This document shows, piece after piece, positions 35,640-45,923 of a stretch of DNA of 64,000 nt (position 1 is its first letter; every line of letters starts with the position of its first letter). The DNA lies in the NCBI RefSeq assembly GCF_900963305.1, contig NC_042518.1, positions 186,001-250,000 on the forward strand, given 5' to 3'. The notes under the pieces are model-generated. The model searched no databases and had not been told where the DNA came from. It saw nothing but the letters and a program-made list of their open reading frames with translations. This stretch comes from Echeneis naucrates. Taxonomy: Eukaryota > Chordata > Actinopteri > Carangiformes > Echeneidae. Position numbers and translations under genes: made by a program.

Positions 35640-36423
35640 GCACATAAACCTGTAGAGTTGACAGTGGCTGCTGACATGGCTACATGGGGCTTTTGTTTTG
35701 CATCATTGGCCTGCAGTGCTCCGTGTGTCCTCCAGGAGAGTAGAGGGGGGAGTTTAACCCATTTCTGCTCGTCTGACTTAGAGCTGATTGGATTAAAAAC
35801 CTCCACCTTTTGAGTCACTTCAACACTGAATGTTAAAATCTCTTAACAGAGCTGTCAGATTTGATTGTGTTCATATAGTCTTTACAACAGAAACAAAAAA
35901 ATACACAGAATATCTCAGTTTTGGGCCACACACTTTTAGCATTCATACAGGCATATAATTTTAACCAAAAAAAAGTTATATATTTGTGTGTTGCACACAG
36001 TTCAAGCATAATTGGATATTTGAGTATTTATACAGTTATGCTTGTAAGGAAGTGACTGGTCCAGCAGATCCCTTGAACACCTGATGTTCTGATTGTCAGT
36101 TAAACCCATCTGTGCCTCCTCCTCTATCCCATTGGTCGGTAATGCTGTCTGTTGGTTGGTGGTGGTGGTGGTGGTGGGGGGGCAGGTCTTGGAGGTTCTG
36201 GATGTTGTCCTGGAGCCCATCATATTAAGAGCTGAGGTATTGACCTCAGGACGTCATGTCACACTGATCTTCCTGGTCTGACAATGGCATCCATCTCTGG
36301 GCGGGGGGCAAACCTGCACATGGTGAGGAGAACGACGAAGATGAAGAGGACAACCTGGCAAGCTGGAAGTCATTCTGCAGCTGGCTGTCCTCCATCTCAG
36401 CCAACATCTGCTGTTTCTCCCAT
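35640..36423. other. Intergenic, 3' flanks of two convergent genes
   Basis: This non-coding DNA lies between the zwint-like gene (+) and the candidate 74-residue gene (-). It includes a short GGT repeat at about 36160-36178. No RNA gene or domain-bearing open frame is visible. Confidence 0.45.
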
Positions 36424-36870
36424 TTAGGGACCGCTGACAGACAGGCACTTCCTGTTGATCCTCATGATGGAGTAGCTCTGGTTCTTCACACGATTCCTGC
36501 AATGGATGTTCTGCTGTATGCTGCGATGAAAGAATCCCTGAAGACGGACACCAGGGGTATTACAGACAGCAGGTTATATGGAAACTCTGACTCAGTCACC
36601 ATGGTAACAGACTTACTGACTGAAGTTCAATAATAAATAATAAATCAAAGTGAGGTACGATCATAGCCCTGCAAGATCTCTCTTACCTTTTTGAATGATG
36701 TTTTGATATTTCGCTTCTCTCCTGATGGACTGCACCTAAATGAAAATCAGATTTTATTCCCACTTATACGGTTGTAAATGTAAAATCGAAGAGTCCATCC
36801 AAACCTACGCGTTGACTCGAGTAGTAATTTCTTCTCCTGCTGCAGCGGTGTTACATTTACAGTGAAACAT
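36424..36870 (-). CDS. Candidate small three-exon gene, product unknown (about 74 aa)
   Basis: Three minus-strand segments (36870-36809, 36735-36687, 36537-36424) have canonical GT-AG borders (CGC|GTAGG, TTTAG|GTGC, AAG|GTAAG, TTCAG|GGAT) and matching phases (2, then 0). They give 75 codons including the stop: MFHCKCNTAAAGEEITTRVN, then a basic Lys/Arg-rich tail containing RNIKTSFKKGFFHRS and NRVKNQSYSIMRINRKCL. An in-frame ATG two codons earlier (36876) could also start it. There is no signal peptide, membrane span or family I recognise. The case rests on splice and frame consistency alone; a coincidental set of sites, or the tail of a longer gene, is possible. Confidence 0.33.
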
Positions 36871-37455
36871 GTTCATCCATGTTCTCCATCGGCCTGAATT
36901 CAGACCTCCACCTCCATCAGGGTGAAGTAACTGAACTTCTTTTTTCTCGGTTGTCATGGTGACTCGGGGTATCGGGGCTCCATTGATGATGGCTTTTCAT
37001 AGAGTTTGTGCACGCGCACAACTCAAAGTGAACCAACTCAGATCAGCTGTTCTGGAACCTCCTACCTGGAATACCCCCCTGGTCAGGTGAGTGTGTCCCA
37101 CCGTGAGTGCACCTTAGACACTCATGTTGTGAGGTGGCAACTTTGAGTGTTTGTGTGTATTGTTGTGTAATTGTCTGTTTCCTCTACATTTAACAGTTGT
37201 AGTTTACAGACTTTGCACGTCACGTGACAAATGTTGTCATGGGGGAGATTACATAATGAGCTTAGTCGAAGCAGCAGCCAATCAGATAACAGCGATAACA
37301 GCGCACATTGCGCGGGTTGCCTGCTGACATCATGACCCAGTTCCCGGAGAAAACAACCGGACGGGTTCTCGGACTTTTGTCCATGTTGAGAAGCAGAAGA
37401 TGGATGAGCTCTCATCTCATTGGATGCTGAAGAAGCCCGTTTGACTGATGAGACT

Positions 37456-38658
37456 CTACAGATTCTGTTGGACTCTACTGAAGTAAAGCTTGACCTCCCT
37501 CTTCTGTCTCATGCACCTGTGATTATAATACACCTCCAGGTATGTACTGTAGCTGATTTCCTCATGCAGGAGGTAAGAATCTGACTCTTCATTCACCAGA
37601 AATCGTTTAATCTTGGGACCAATAATGAAGCTCAGAGTCATAAAGGGATGAACTCCAACTGTCCTTCTGGTGCACCTGGAGGAATCCTGTCACTTGCTGG
37701 CAAATGTGAGTCCTTCTGAGCCTCACCAGGTGGATCAGGGTCTGGATGTGGAGGGCGGCCCTGTTGACCCAGGCCCTCAGAGCTTCAGAGGACATCTCTC
37801 CGTCCCTCACCATGGAGTTCTTCAGCTTGATGAGCGCCTCGTTCAGCTTGAACTCAATCAGTTCCAGGTCTTTCCTCAGCTGCTGTCTGTTGTTCATGCT
37901 GCAGCGAGTCAGGCACAGCTCAATCTGGTCCCAGACTTCAGAGACCTTCTCCTCTGCAAACCCTCTTCTCAGAGCCTCTTGGGTGTTGTCCTCCAGGGGC
38001 TGGAGGAAATAATGTCGATGAGGACAGCGATGGCTAGCGCTCCCAATCCAGCCAGCTCAGGAGCTGATGTCAACCCTGCAAGCTTCTCCACCAGGTTCTT
38101 GGTCCAATCTGCAGCAAAATCAAAAAATCAAACATCTTCTTCTGCTCGTAGTGCTGCTTCAGGTTCTCTGAAGCATCCAGACTGCAGAACCTCACAATAC
38201 TCTGACAGACTTTCAGATCTGCACCATTGCTGAGATTCCTCTTAAAGCGGTCCAGTTCTTCCTGGTCGTGCTGCCTCCTCTGTTCCTCGCTCATCTGGTT
38301 ACCCATAATGCTGTTGTCAGGGTCAGTCAGGTTTGTCACTGAAACACACATCTAATACCCATGAACAAATAGTGTATTTTCATGCCCCCCCCATACACAC
38401 ACACACACACACAACTAACTCGTGCGCATGCCCGTGTGTCTCCGTTATCTGGACCACAGGAATGGTTTTGTTTGTGCGGTTATTGTTGTCTGTAAACAGC
38501 TGTTTAGGAGACTGCTTACCCGAACTCTGCTCCAGATGTCTGTTCGTTTCACTTTCGTCTGACCAGCTGATGACCTCACAGGAAGGAAAGCCGGACCGCC
38601 GGGCCACGCCCCCTGCTGGTCCTGGATCGGTGCTGAGCTTCAGAGCAGCTTCCTTCAT
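37456..38658 (-). pseudogene. Unrecognised two-exon gene with three frame breaks, likely pseudogene
   Basis: Exon 1 (38658-38520, MKEAALKLSTDPGPAGGVAR...) ends at GG|GTAAGC. It joins in phase to exon 2 starting at 38338 after TTTCAG, giving VTNLTDPDNSIMGNQMSEEQ and a charged helical region. Coherent protein then continues in three further frames: DWTKNLVEKLAGLTSAPELA with a hydrophobic LGALAIAVLIDIISSS segment (about 38108-37990), EDNTQEALRRGFAEEKVSEV to about 37620, and FLVNEESDSYLLHEEISYST to the stop at 37456. Each piece is plausible coding sequence of one protein, so this looks like a decayed or mis-assembled copy of a fish gene of about 290 residues. I do not recognise the family. Its 5' end faces med15. 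Confidence 0.55.
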
Positions 38659-38819
38659 ATGAAATCACTAAAATGGGATCCAGATCTTTATACTCCAACT
38701 ATTCAGCAGAGAACTTTGATTTAATTATTTAATCCAGGAATTACATCTTTAATGACATTAAGTAATGTTATCCATCTATCAATAACAATAATATAAATAA
38801 TAATATTAAATAATAATAA

Positions 38820-39080
38820 TAATTCAATGTTATCGTCGGTCTGGGCCTGATTCACCGCCGGGGCGGCAGGCGGCGCTGTCAGCCGCCATTTTCCTCAGAC
38901 CGGAGCAGGAAGAGCAGAGGGAAAACACCGAGCTTCGACCGCAAAAACCTCCAGAATCCTTCAGAAACCTAGAGCGGATCGATGGACGTCCCGGGCCCCG
39001 ACAGCGACTGGAGGAGCCCGCAGTTCCGACAGAAAGTCGTGGCTCAGATGTGAGACTTTTCACCCACAGCCGACTTTTTA
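38820..39080 (+). promoter_or_regulatory. med15: med15 promoter and 5' UTR
   Basis: This CpG-rich segment (CCGCCGGGGCGGCAGGCGGC, GCCGCCATTTTC) precedes the med15 start. GCCGCCATTTTC resembles a YY1 site, common at housekeeping promoters. It lies about 320 bases from the 5' end of the minus-strand gene at 38658. Confidence 0.55.
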
Positions 39081-42000
39081 CCCACAATCCTCCGCATGCT
39101 CCGTTCGCCATGCTAATGTTAGCTCACTAGCTAAGCTAATGATAGCATAGCGCTGAAAAATGCTGAAATCAGACCGATTTGAGAGAGTCCGGCTCTATAC
39201 CGTCTCTGGTGGCCGCGATAAATTCGACAGAATGAACATTTTCATTGAATATCACCGCGAGCAGCTGATGCTCATCATGAAGTCCAAAGTGAACACCACC
39301 ACTTTGGACCACCAACACCTGGACTAAAAAACAAGAGAATTGGACTAAAAAACAGAGACCTGGACTGCACAACAGAGACCCGGACTACACAACCTCACTG
39401 TAACTTCATTTAGTCAGCTCTGAATGACGAGTCTGTCACAACGGCAGTAAATGAAGGTTAAAGGACCAATAATCTAAATTAATCTACTGATCTACAGAAG
39501 CTGGCCGTTTGAGGTCCAGTGTATTTAAAGACTAAATAAAACTTGAAACACACACAATTTTAAAGCTTCATGAAACAAGTATTTGTCAATATGGTAAACA
39601 GTGACAATAAAAACCTCTAACAGCTGGATCACCACTGACACACATCACCAGCTTGGACCCTCAGGTCCTAAGTCATCAGGTCTCCTTTGATTCATTCCTG
39701 TGTGTGTTTCCTTCCAGTGAGGAGGCCATGAGAAAAGCGGGAACAGCACACACTAAGTCCAGCAATGATATGGAGAATCATGTTTATGTCAAAGCCAAGT
39801 CCAGAGTAAGTTCTCATTAAAGGAACCTTTTACAGTGGGGGGGTACAAAACTTCATAGAGAATCTACCTGTTTTTAAGTTTCCGTCATTATTACTGTGAA
39901 TCAGTGACATCATGATCAGAATCAGAATCAGCTTTATTGGCCAAGTATGTTCACAACATTTAAGGAATTCAGCAGGTGGTGTCACTCACAGAAAGGACAG
40001 CAGCAATATGCTAAAATCTAAATATAAATAATAGAAAAAGTATGCACATACAAATATATACCAATATATTGGTACAAAGTACACAATGTAGTGCAGATTG
40101 AATGGGTGTCCTGTTGAGCTATTTACTAAAATTATTGCATTTTAGGCTGGAGTTTTTTGTGCGCATGGCTCTGTAGCGTCTGTCGGAGGGGAGGAGGGAG
40201 AACAGTTTGTGTCCAGGGTGAATAAGGTCTCTGATGATTCTAACTGTGCGCTGCAGTCTGTTTCTGTCCTGATGTGTGGCTGCTCTGAAACCACACAGTG
40301 AAGGAGGTGCAGAGGACAGACTCAATGACAGCTGTGTAGAACTGGATGAGCAGCTCCTGAGACAGGTCATGTTTCTTCAGCTGTCGCAGGAAGTACATCC
40401 TCTTCTGAGCCTTTTTCAGGATGCAGTGGATGTTCATCTCCCACTTCAGGTCCTGAGAGATAATCGTTTACCGGAACTTGAAAGATTCGACGGCCGATAC
40501 AGGGCTGGTGTTGATGGTGAGGGGGAGCAGTAGCAAAGGCTGTCTCCAGAAGTCCACTGTCATCTCCACAGTTTTGTGCATGTTCAGCTCCAGGTTGTTC
40601 TGGCTGCACCAAAGCACCGGCCGCTCAACCTCCTGCTGGTATGCAGACTTGTCTCCGTCCTGGATCGGGCCGATGACTGTTGTGTAGTCTGCAAACTTCA
40701 GGAGTTTGACAGCTGGGTACTTGGAGGTGCTTGATGACATCATCAAGACAGAAGCTCATCACATTCAATGTTTTTTTTTTGTTTTCAGGAGGAGTATTTG
40801 TCTCTGGTGGCACGGCTGATCATCCACTTCAGAGACATCCGTGAGTACCTGAGGTTCATGTGTGTTTGAGTCTGTTTGTGGTTCTAAAGCCATCAGCGGA
40901 TTTTAGTTTTCATCTGGATGAACAACAGAAATTAGACTAAAACTAAATTAAGTTTCCTGAGAACCAGGACTGAGGTGACCTGTTGGAGGGACTGGACTTG
41001 TCTTCACCTTCAGTCCTGCGGTCACAGTCAGAGTGCTTACTAATTACTTGTGTCTTCTTTCCAGACAAGAAGTCCCTGGGTGGTCCAGGTAGGTGGGCTT
41101 AGCAGTTTGGCCTGTGTTTGACGTTTCATTTTCTTTGCTCTGTTCTGTCCCTCTGCTGGATCTGTCACTACCAGACTCATGGTGTTCATGACTTCTGCTG
41201 TGCATGTCGGAGCTGCGTAATATTGTCTGTTGTCTACCCTTCTGCTAGATCCCATGAATACCCTGACTAACCTGACAGGGGTTGGAGGGGGCCCGGGCGC
41301 AATTGGCATGGGGCCTCGCCCCACCGGTGCTCCAGTGGGTGGCATGGGGGCCATGGGGCCGATGCAGATAGGCCAGCATGCCATGGCGGTGGTGGCTGGA
41401 AACCCACAAGCCAGTGAGTGTGTTTCTACCATGTGGTGTGCGTCTGCAGCGAATGCACATCAGAGCGTTTTGGCTGCGTCTCTCCTGCATATTTTTGCAT
41501 CTGAGCTGATCTTAGTTTCAGCCTCTGCTTTGGCACGTTTTGTGTTTGAGACTTGGCAGCTCTCCTGACTGGTTCTAAGCTGTAGACTGTGTCGTCCCTT
41601 CACCTTTTTTTCGCTCACTCTGCAGTAGGGGGTCCAAGTCAAATGCCGATGCAACAGATGGTGCAGGCACAACAGCAGCAGCAGTCCATCCAGTTCCAGC
41701 AGTTCCAGCAGCAGCAGCAGCAACAGCAGCAGAATGTGGCCATGCAGCAGCAGTTCCAGCAGCAGCTAAGGGTGCAGCAGCTGCAGCAGCAGCACCAACA
41801 ACTCCAACAGCAGCACCAGAATCAGCAGCAGCAGCAGGCCCCTAACCAGCAGCAGCAGAACCAGGTACACCACCACCAGATGCCCTTAATGCCCCAGCAG
41901 ATGACATCTGAATCATCAAATCTATAATTCAGGGAATGTCTGAATTTATATGATCTTATCTGTAGTGCTGCCCAGAGTGAGTGAGTGATTTACACTGTAC

Positions 42001-45000
42001 TCTTTCTTGTTTTGTAAATGAAGAATAGGAATGAACCCTTCAGATCCACATGAAGGCTTTTTGGTTTTTTTCCCCCATATACAGGTTTTGAAATGCTATA
42101 TATTTTTGGAATCCATACTTTTCACCGTAATAGGGGATAGTAGCTCCAGAGCTCATGGGGTACTTATAGTTTTGTCAGCTGCTGCTGGACACCGTCAAGG
42201 ATAAATGAACCCCAGGAGGATTTGAATATAATTCTTCTTTTCAGATGCACCAGACAAGGATTCAACAACAACAGCAACAGCAACAGCAGCAGCAGATGGT
42301 GCAGCTGCAGCTCCAGCAGCATGCCCAGGCTCAGGCCCAGGCTCAGGCCCAGGCCCAGGCTCAGGCCCAGGCCCAGGCCCAGGCCCAGGCCCAGGCCCAG
42401 GCTCAGGCCCAGGCTCAGGCCCAGGCTCAGGCCCAGTCCATTCAACACATGGTCCAGCAGCAGCAGCAACAGCAGGTTCAGGCCCAGGGTCAGCCTCAGC
42501 CAAGTCAAATGCCTCCACACTCTCAGCAGCAGCAGCCTGGGCTGGTACCTCAGTCAATGCCTGGACAGATGGCGTCTGCTCAGCACGTACCCATCAACAC
42601 GCTGAACCAGCAGCAGCTCAAGATGCAGGCCTTCCAGGTGAGACCACGCTCACCTGCAGAGTTCTGTTTACACTATCTGATCTTCCATTAAAATAAGAAT
42701 TCGCTCATTTCTGAAAATGAACACTGCTTCGCAAACCCGTAATTCTGTTCTCCAGGAGTGAGAAATACAGTAGAGGTGCAGTTGTCATGCTTACCCGTTA
42801 CTCTGTTTGTGTGCCTTGGTGTGTGGGTGTGTGTGTGTGTGTTGAAAGCAGGCCCGTGCAGCCTTGCAGCAGCAGCAGCAGCAGCAGGCCGCAGCGCAGG
42901 CGCAGCTCAACGCAGCTGCTGCAGCCGCTGCAGCCGGACCTGGACAGGTGAGGCCGCAGCCAAGGAAAGCTCAGGTGCTTTATGTGCATCATGTCACATG
43001 CTGCTATAAATGTCACACTCTGAACACAGATCACTAGTTACACCTGTAATAAGATATAACATCTACCATGACAGTTGAAATAACTCCACACTTAACAGCC
43101 AGCTCTTCACTCACACTTTAGATTGCATTGTCACAGCACTTTGTATGAATAATGTTCTTGTTGTTTGACAGAGGATGAGGACACTAAAGAGATCAGACGG
43201 AGCTGTCAGTATTGGTGTCCTCCTGACGCAGCATAAATCTGTCCAAGCGACTAAAGATGCGTGTTCCTGTCTGAACTTGTTGCCTGGTTGTGTGTCTCCT
43301 TCTGAAGTTGAATCGTCCTGGGATGCAGATTCCTCCTCGGCCTCGAGCCCTCAATCCCTCCATTCCTCCTCAAAATGCCGCTGCTGCCGCTGCCGCCGCC
43401 GCCGCCGCCGCCGCCGCTGCCGCTGCTGCAGTCGGGGGACAGCCAATGACACAGCAGGTAGCTACGTCTAGTCTGAGGTCAGACCTTTGAGACACCTGAT
43501 TGGCTGCTGAAAGATTCAGCTTCTATTAGGGTGCTGGTGGATCCAGCTGGGTGGGGCTTGTGACCCTGGTCCATAGGATAGTTCAGTCCTGATGTCCGAA
43601 TCTTCTGTCTCCAAACCCTTCTACAGGTGCAGCCACACTCAATGATGTCATCACCGTCACCTGTTCAGGTTCAGACGCCTCAGTCGATGCCTCCTCCCCC
43701 CCAGCCATCCCCCCAGCCCCCCACTTCTCAGCCTAACTCAGCCAGGTAGAGCGGGAGCTGACCCTCAGGTGAATTGATCAGCCCCTTTTCAGGTCCAACG
43801 CGGATGTTAAACTTTGCCCCCCCCACACACAGCTCCGGTCCCACACCATCTCCAGGGGGATTCCAGCCCAGCCCGTCCCCGCAGCCCTCACAGAGCCCCG
43901 CCACTGCCCGGACCCCCCAGAACTATGGTGTCCCTTCGCCTGGACCTCTAAACACTCCAGGTACACACATTCCCACCATTCTGTAAGTTCACTTCCTTCA
44001 AACCAGACATCAGGGACAGAGTCTTAATGAGACCTTGTGCTCACCTGTCCTCAGGTAACCCCAACTCTGTGATGAGTCCAGCGGGGGCCTCATCTCTGGA
44101 AGACCAGCAGTACATGGAGAAGCTGAAGCAGCTCTCCAAGTACATCGAACCTCTGCGCAGGATGATCAACAAGATCGACAAAAATGAAGGTCACATAAGA
44201 ATCAATAACATCCAATAATCACAGAATCAGTTGATCATCTCACAGTGTTCTTTTTGTCAACAGACAGGAAAAAGGACCTGAGTAAGATGAAGAGCCTTCT
44301 GAACATCCTTACTGATCCCAACACCAGGTAACAGATGCTCTTCATTACTGCAAACATTGACCCTCCACCTGCCCTGACTCCTGACCCCTGATCTCTGAAC
44401 TACAGGTGTCCTCTGAGGACTCTGCAGAAGTGTGAAATCGCTTTAGAGAAACTAAAGAACGATATGGCCGTGGTAAGATAGTCTCCCTGTCAATTATCTC
44501 ATAGCCTTTATTCTAGGGGTGGGGTATTGACAGTCTGTCCCTGTGGTTCCAGCCGACACCCCCCCCACCTCCTGTAGCCACTAAGCAGCAGTACCTCTGT
44601 CAGCCACTGCTGGATGCCGTCATGGCCAACATACGCTCTCCTGTCTTCAACCACTCCCTGTACCGAACCTTTGCCCCCGCCATGACTGCCATCCACGGAC
44701 CGCCCATCATGTAGGCTTCACATCTGCAGCATGTCTGGAGTCACAGGCAAGTTAGTTTTAAAGGAGGCTGATGAGTGTTGTGTTCCCGCCTCTCCATCCC
44801 TCAGGGGCCCCAATGTCTCCGGCCGGAAGAGGAAGCATGAGGATGACGAGCGGCAGACAATCCCCAACATACTGCAGGGGGAGGTGGCTCGACTGGATGT
44901 CAAGTTCCTGGTCAACCTGGACCCTTCGTACTGCAGCAACAATGGCACAGTGCACCTTGTCTGCAAACTGGGTGAGACTGGTCTGCCAGCCGTTGGACGG

Positions 45001-45384
45001 TCATCAGATCCAGTCTGTGTGCAAATATGTTCAAGATTTTGTGTTTGTTGTGTTGTCAGATGATAAAAACCTCCCCAGCGTTCCTCCTCTGCAGCTCAGC
45101 GTTCCTGCAGATTATCCTGACCAGAGTCCACACTGGGCCGATGACGGCGAGCAGTATGGTGAGATGACCAATCCAATCAGATTCTCCCTGACTGGTTCCG
45201 TCAGTCTGGTTCCCCTGACTGTTCTTTCCTGTCTTCATGTCCTTCAGGTGGAAATAGTTTTCTGCAGACAGTCCACAGGAACATGACATCCAAACTCCTG
45301 CAGCTGCCAGACAAACACTCAGTGACCGAGCTTCTCAACACTTGGGCTCAGAGCGTCCGCCAGGCCTGTTTGTCTGCAGCCTGA
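38982..45384 (+). CDS. med15: Mediator complex subunit 15
   Basis: Eighteen exons (38982-39049, 39718-39805, 40789-40840, 41065-41088, 41249-41413, 41626-41864, 42245-42637, 42852-42947, 43308-43457, 43627-43745, 43833-43960, 44055-44189, 44264-44327, 44406-44472, 44553-44710, 44805-44971, 45060-45158, 45248-45384) sum to 2349 bases, giving 782 residues (human MED15 has 788). The N-terminal KIX domain reads WRSPQFRQKVVAQIEEAMRK to YLSLVARLIIHFRDI. A Met/Gly region and a long Gln-rich middle follow, with 19 Ala-Gln repeats and an Ala tract. The conserved C-terminal MED15 domain holds YMEKLKQLSKYIEPLRRMIN, KRKHEDDERQTIPNILQGEV and TWAQSVRQACLSAA. MED15 is a tail subunit contacting activators such as SREBP and SMADs. 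Confidence 0.97.
39912..40780 (-). mobile_element. Rex1/CR1-type LINE 3' fragment in med15 intron 2
   Basis: Minus-strand pieces read KLLKFADYTTVIGPIQDGDK, NNLELNMHKTVEMTVDFWR, QELLIQFYTAVIESVLCTSF and LFSLLPSDRRYRAMRTKNSS: the palm and C-terminal part of a non-LTR reverse transcriptase. The catalytic FADD is FADY here, and several frameshifts separate the pieces, so it is dead. The 3' end on the minus strand is marked at 39915-39955 by the reverse complement of CAGAATCAGAATCAGCTTTA, the common fish Rex1-type terminus. The clade assignment is from memory. Confidence 0.75.
42323..42436 (+). repeat. med15: Coding Ala-Gln hexanucleotide repeat in med15
   Basis: Nineteen tandem GCN-CAG hexamers (GCC or GCT then CAG) in exon 7 encode (Ala-Gln)19. 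The GCC/GCT mixture is itself patterned, suggesting unit duplication. It lies between two poly-Gln stretches. Confidence 0.95.
43376..43430 (+). repeat. med15: Poly-alanine tract in med15 exon 9
   Basis: A GCC/GCT run encodes about 18 alanines after IPPQN and before VGGQPM. It is in frame with intact splice sites on both sides. Confidence 0.9.
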
Positions 45385-45685
45385 GGCCCCACCCACTGGT
45401 CAGCTCCCATCCCCTGCTGCAGCCACAGTAACCAAGCCCCCGCACATCTGTGCTCATCATTGTTCAGGTCACTGTAGTTCGGTGGAATGATGTGGAACAT
45501 TTGACAACATCAAAGTAAACGAACACATGAACACAACATGGAGCTCTGAGAGGACAGCTGTCACCTATCCTGCCTTGACTGAAAGCAACTTTTTTTCTCT
45601 TGAATAATTAGTTGGAATGATTAAACGTTTTGTATCACAGAAGAGGATGATGATGGGAAAAAGTTTGTATGCTTTTCAAAATGAA

Positions 45686-45716
45686 AATAAAAATGGATTT
45701 TTCTTTTAGAAATAAA
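45686..45716 (+). terminator. med15: med15 poly(A) signals
   Basis: Two AATAAA hexamers (45686-45691, 45711-45716) lie about 300 bases after the stop. The opposite-strand signal of thoc6 lies 97 bases further on. Confidence 0.75.
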
Positions 45717-45812
45717 AACTGGTCTCTTCATCGTTTAAATCTGGGAGGATTTCTGTTTCTTTTCCTCAAACTTTGAATTGAAACAATTTAGATTCCAGTT
45801 TGTAGAAAATAC

Positions 45813-45818
45813 TTTATT
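45813..45818 (-). terminator. thoc6: thoc6 poly(A) signal
   Basis: TTTATT on the plus strand is AATAAA on the minus strand, 106 bases after the thoc6 stop. The two convergent transcripts therefore end within about 130 bases of each other. Confidence 0.65.
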
Positions 45819-45923
45819 TTCATGGGACTAAAACCTGAGTTGAGTTTCTGACAGAACCAGGACTCCTCCATTTGGGAAACCGAGTGCTGGCCAGCTTCTG
45901 GTTTGAGTCTGACGCTGGTGGGT

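Noticed and set aside
36002-36502. Hydrophobic minus-strand frame (VVLFIFVVLLTMCRFAPRP) as a membrane micropeptide
   Set aside because: It has no upstream in-frame start in that segment and overlaps the 3' part of the candidate small gene in another frame; there is no independent support.
42164-42557. Leu-Gly and Pro-Glu repeat frames opposite med15
   Set aside because: These are shadow frames of the Ala-Gln hexamer repeat in a verified med15 exon.
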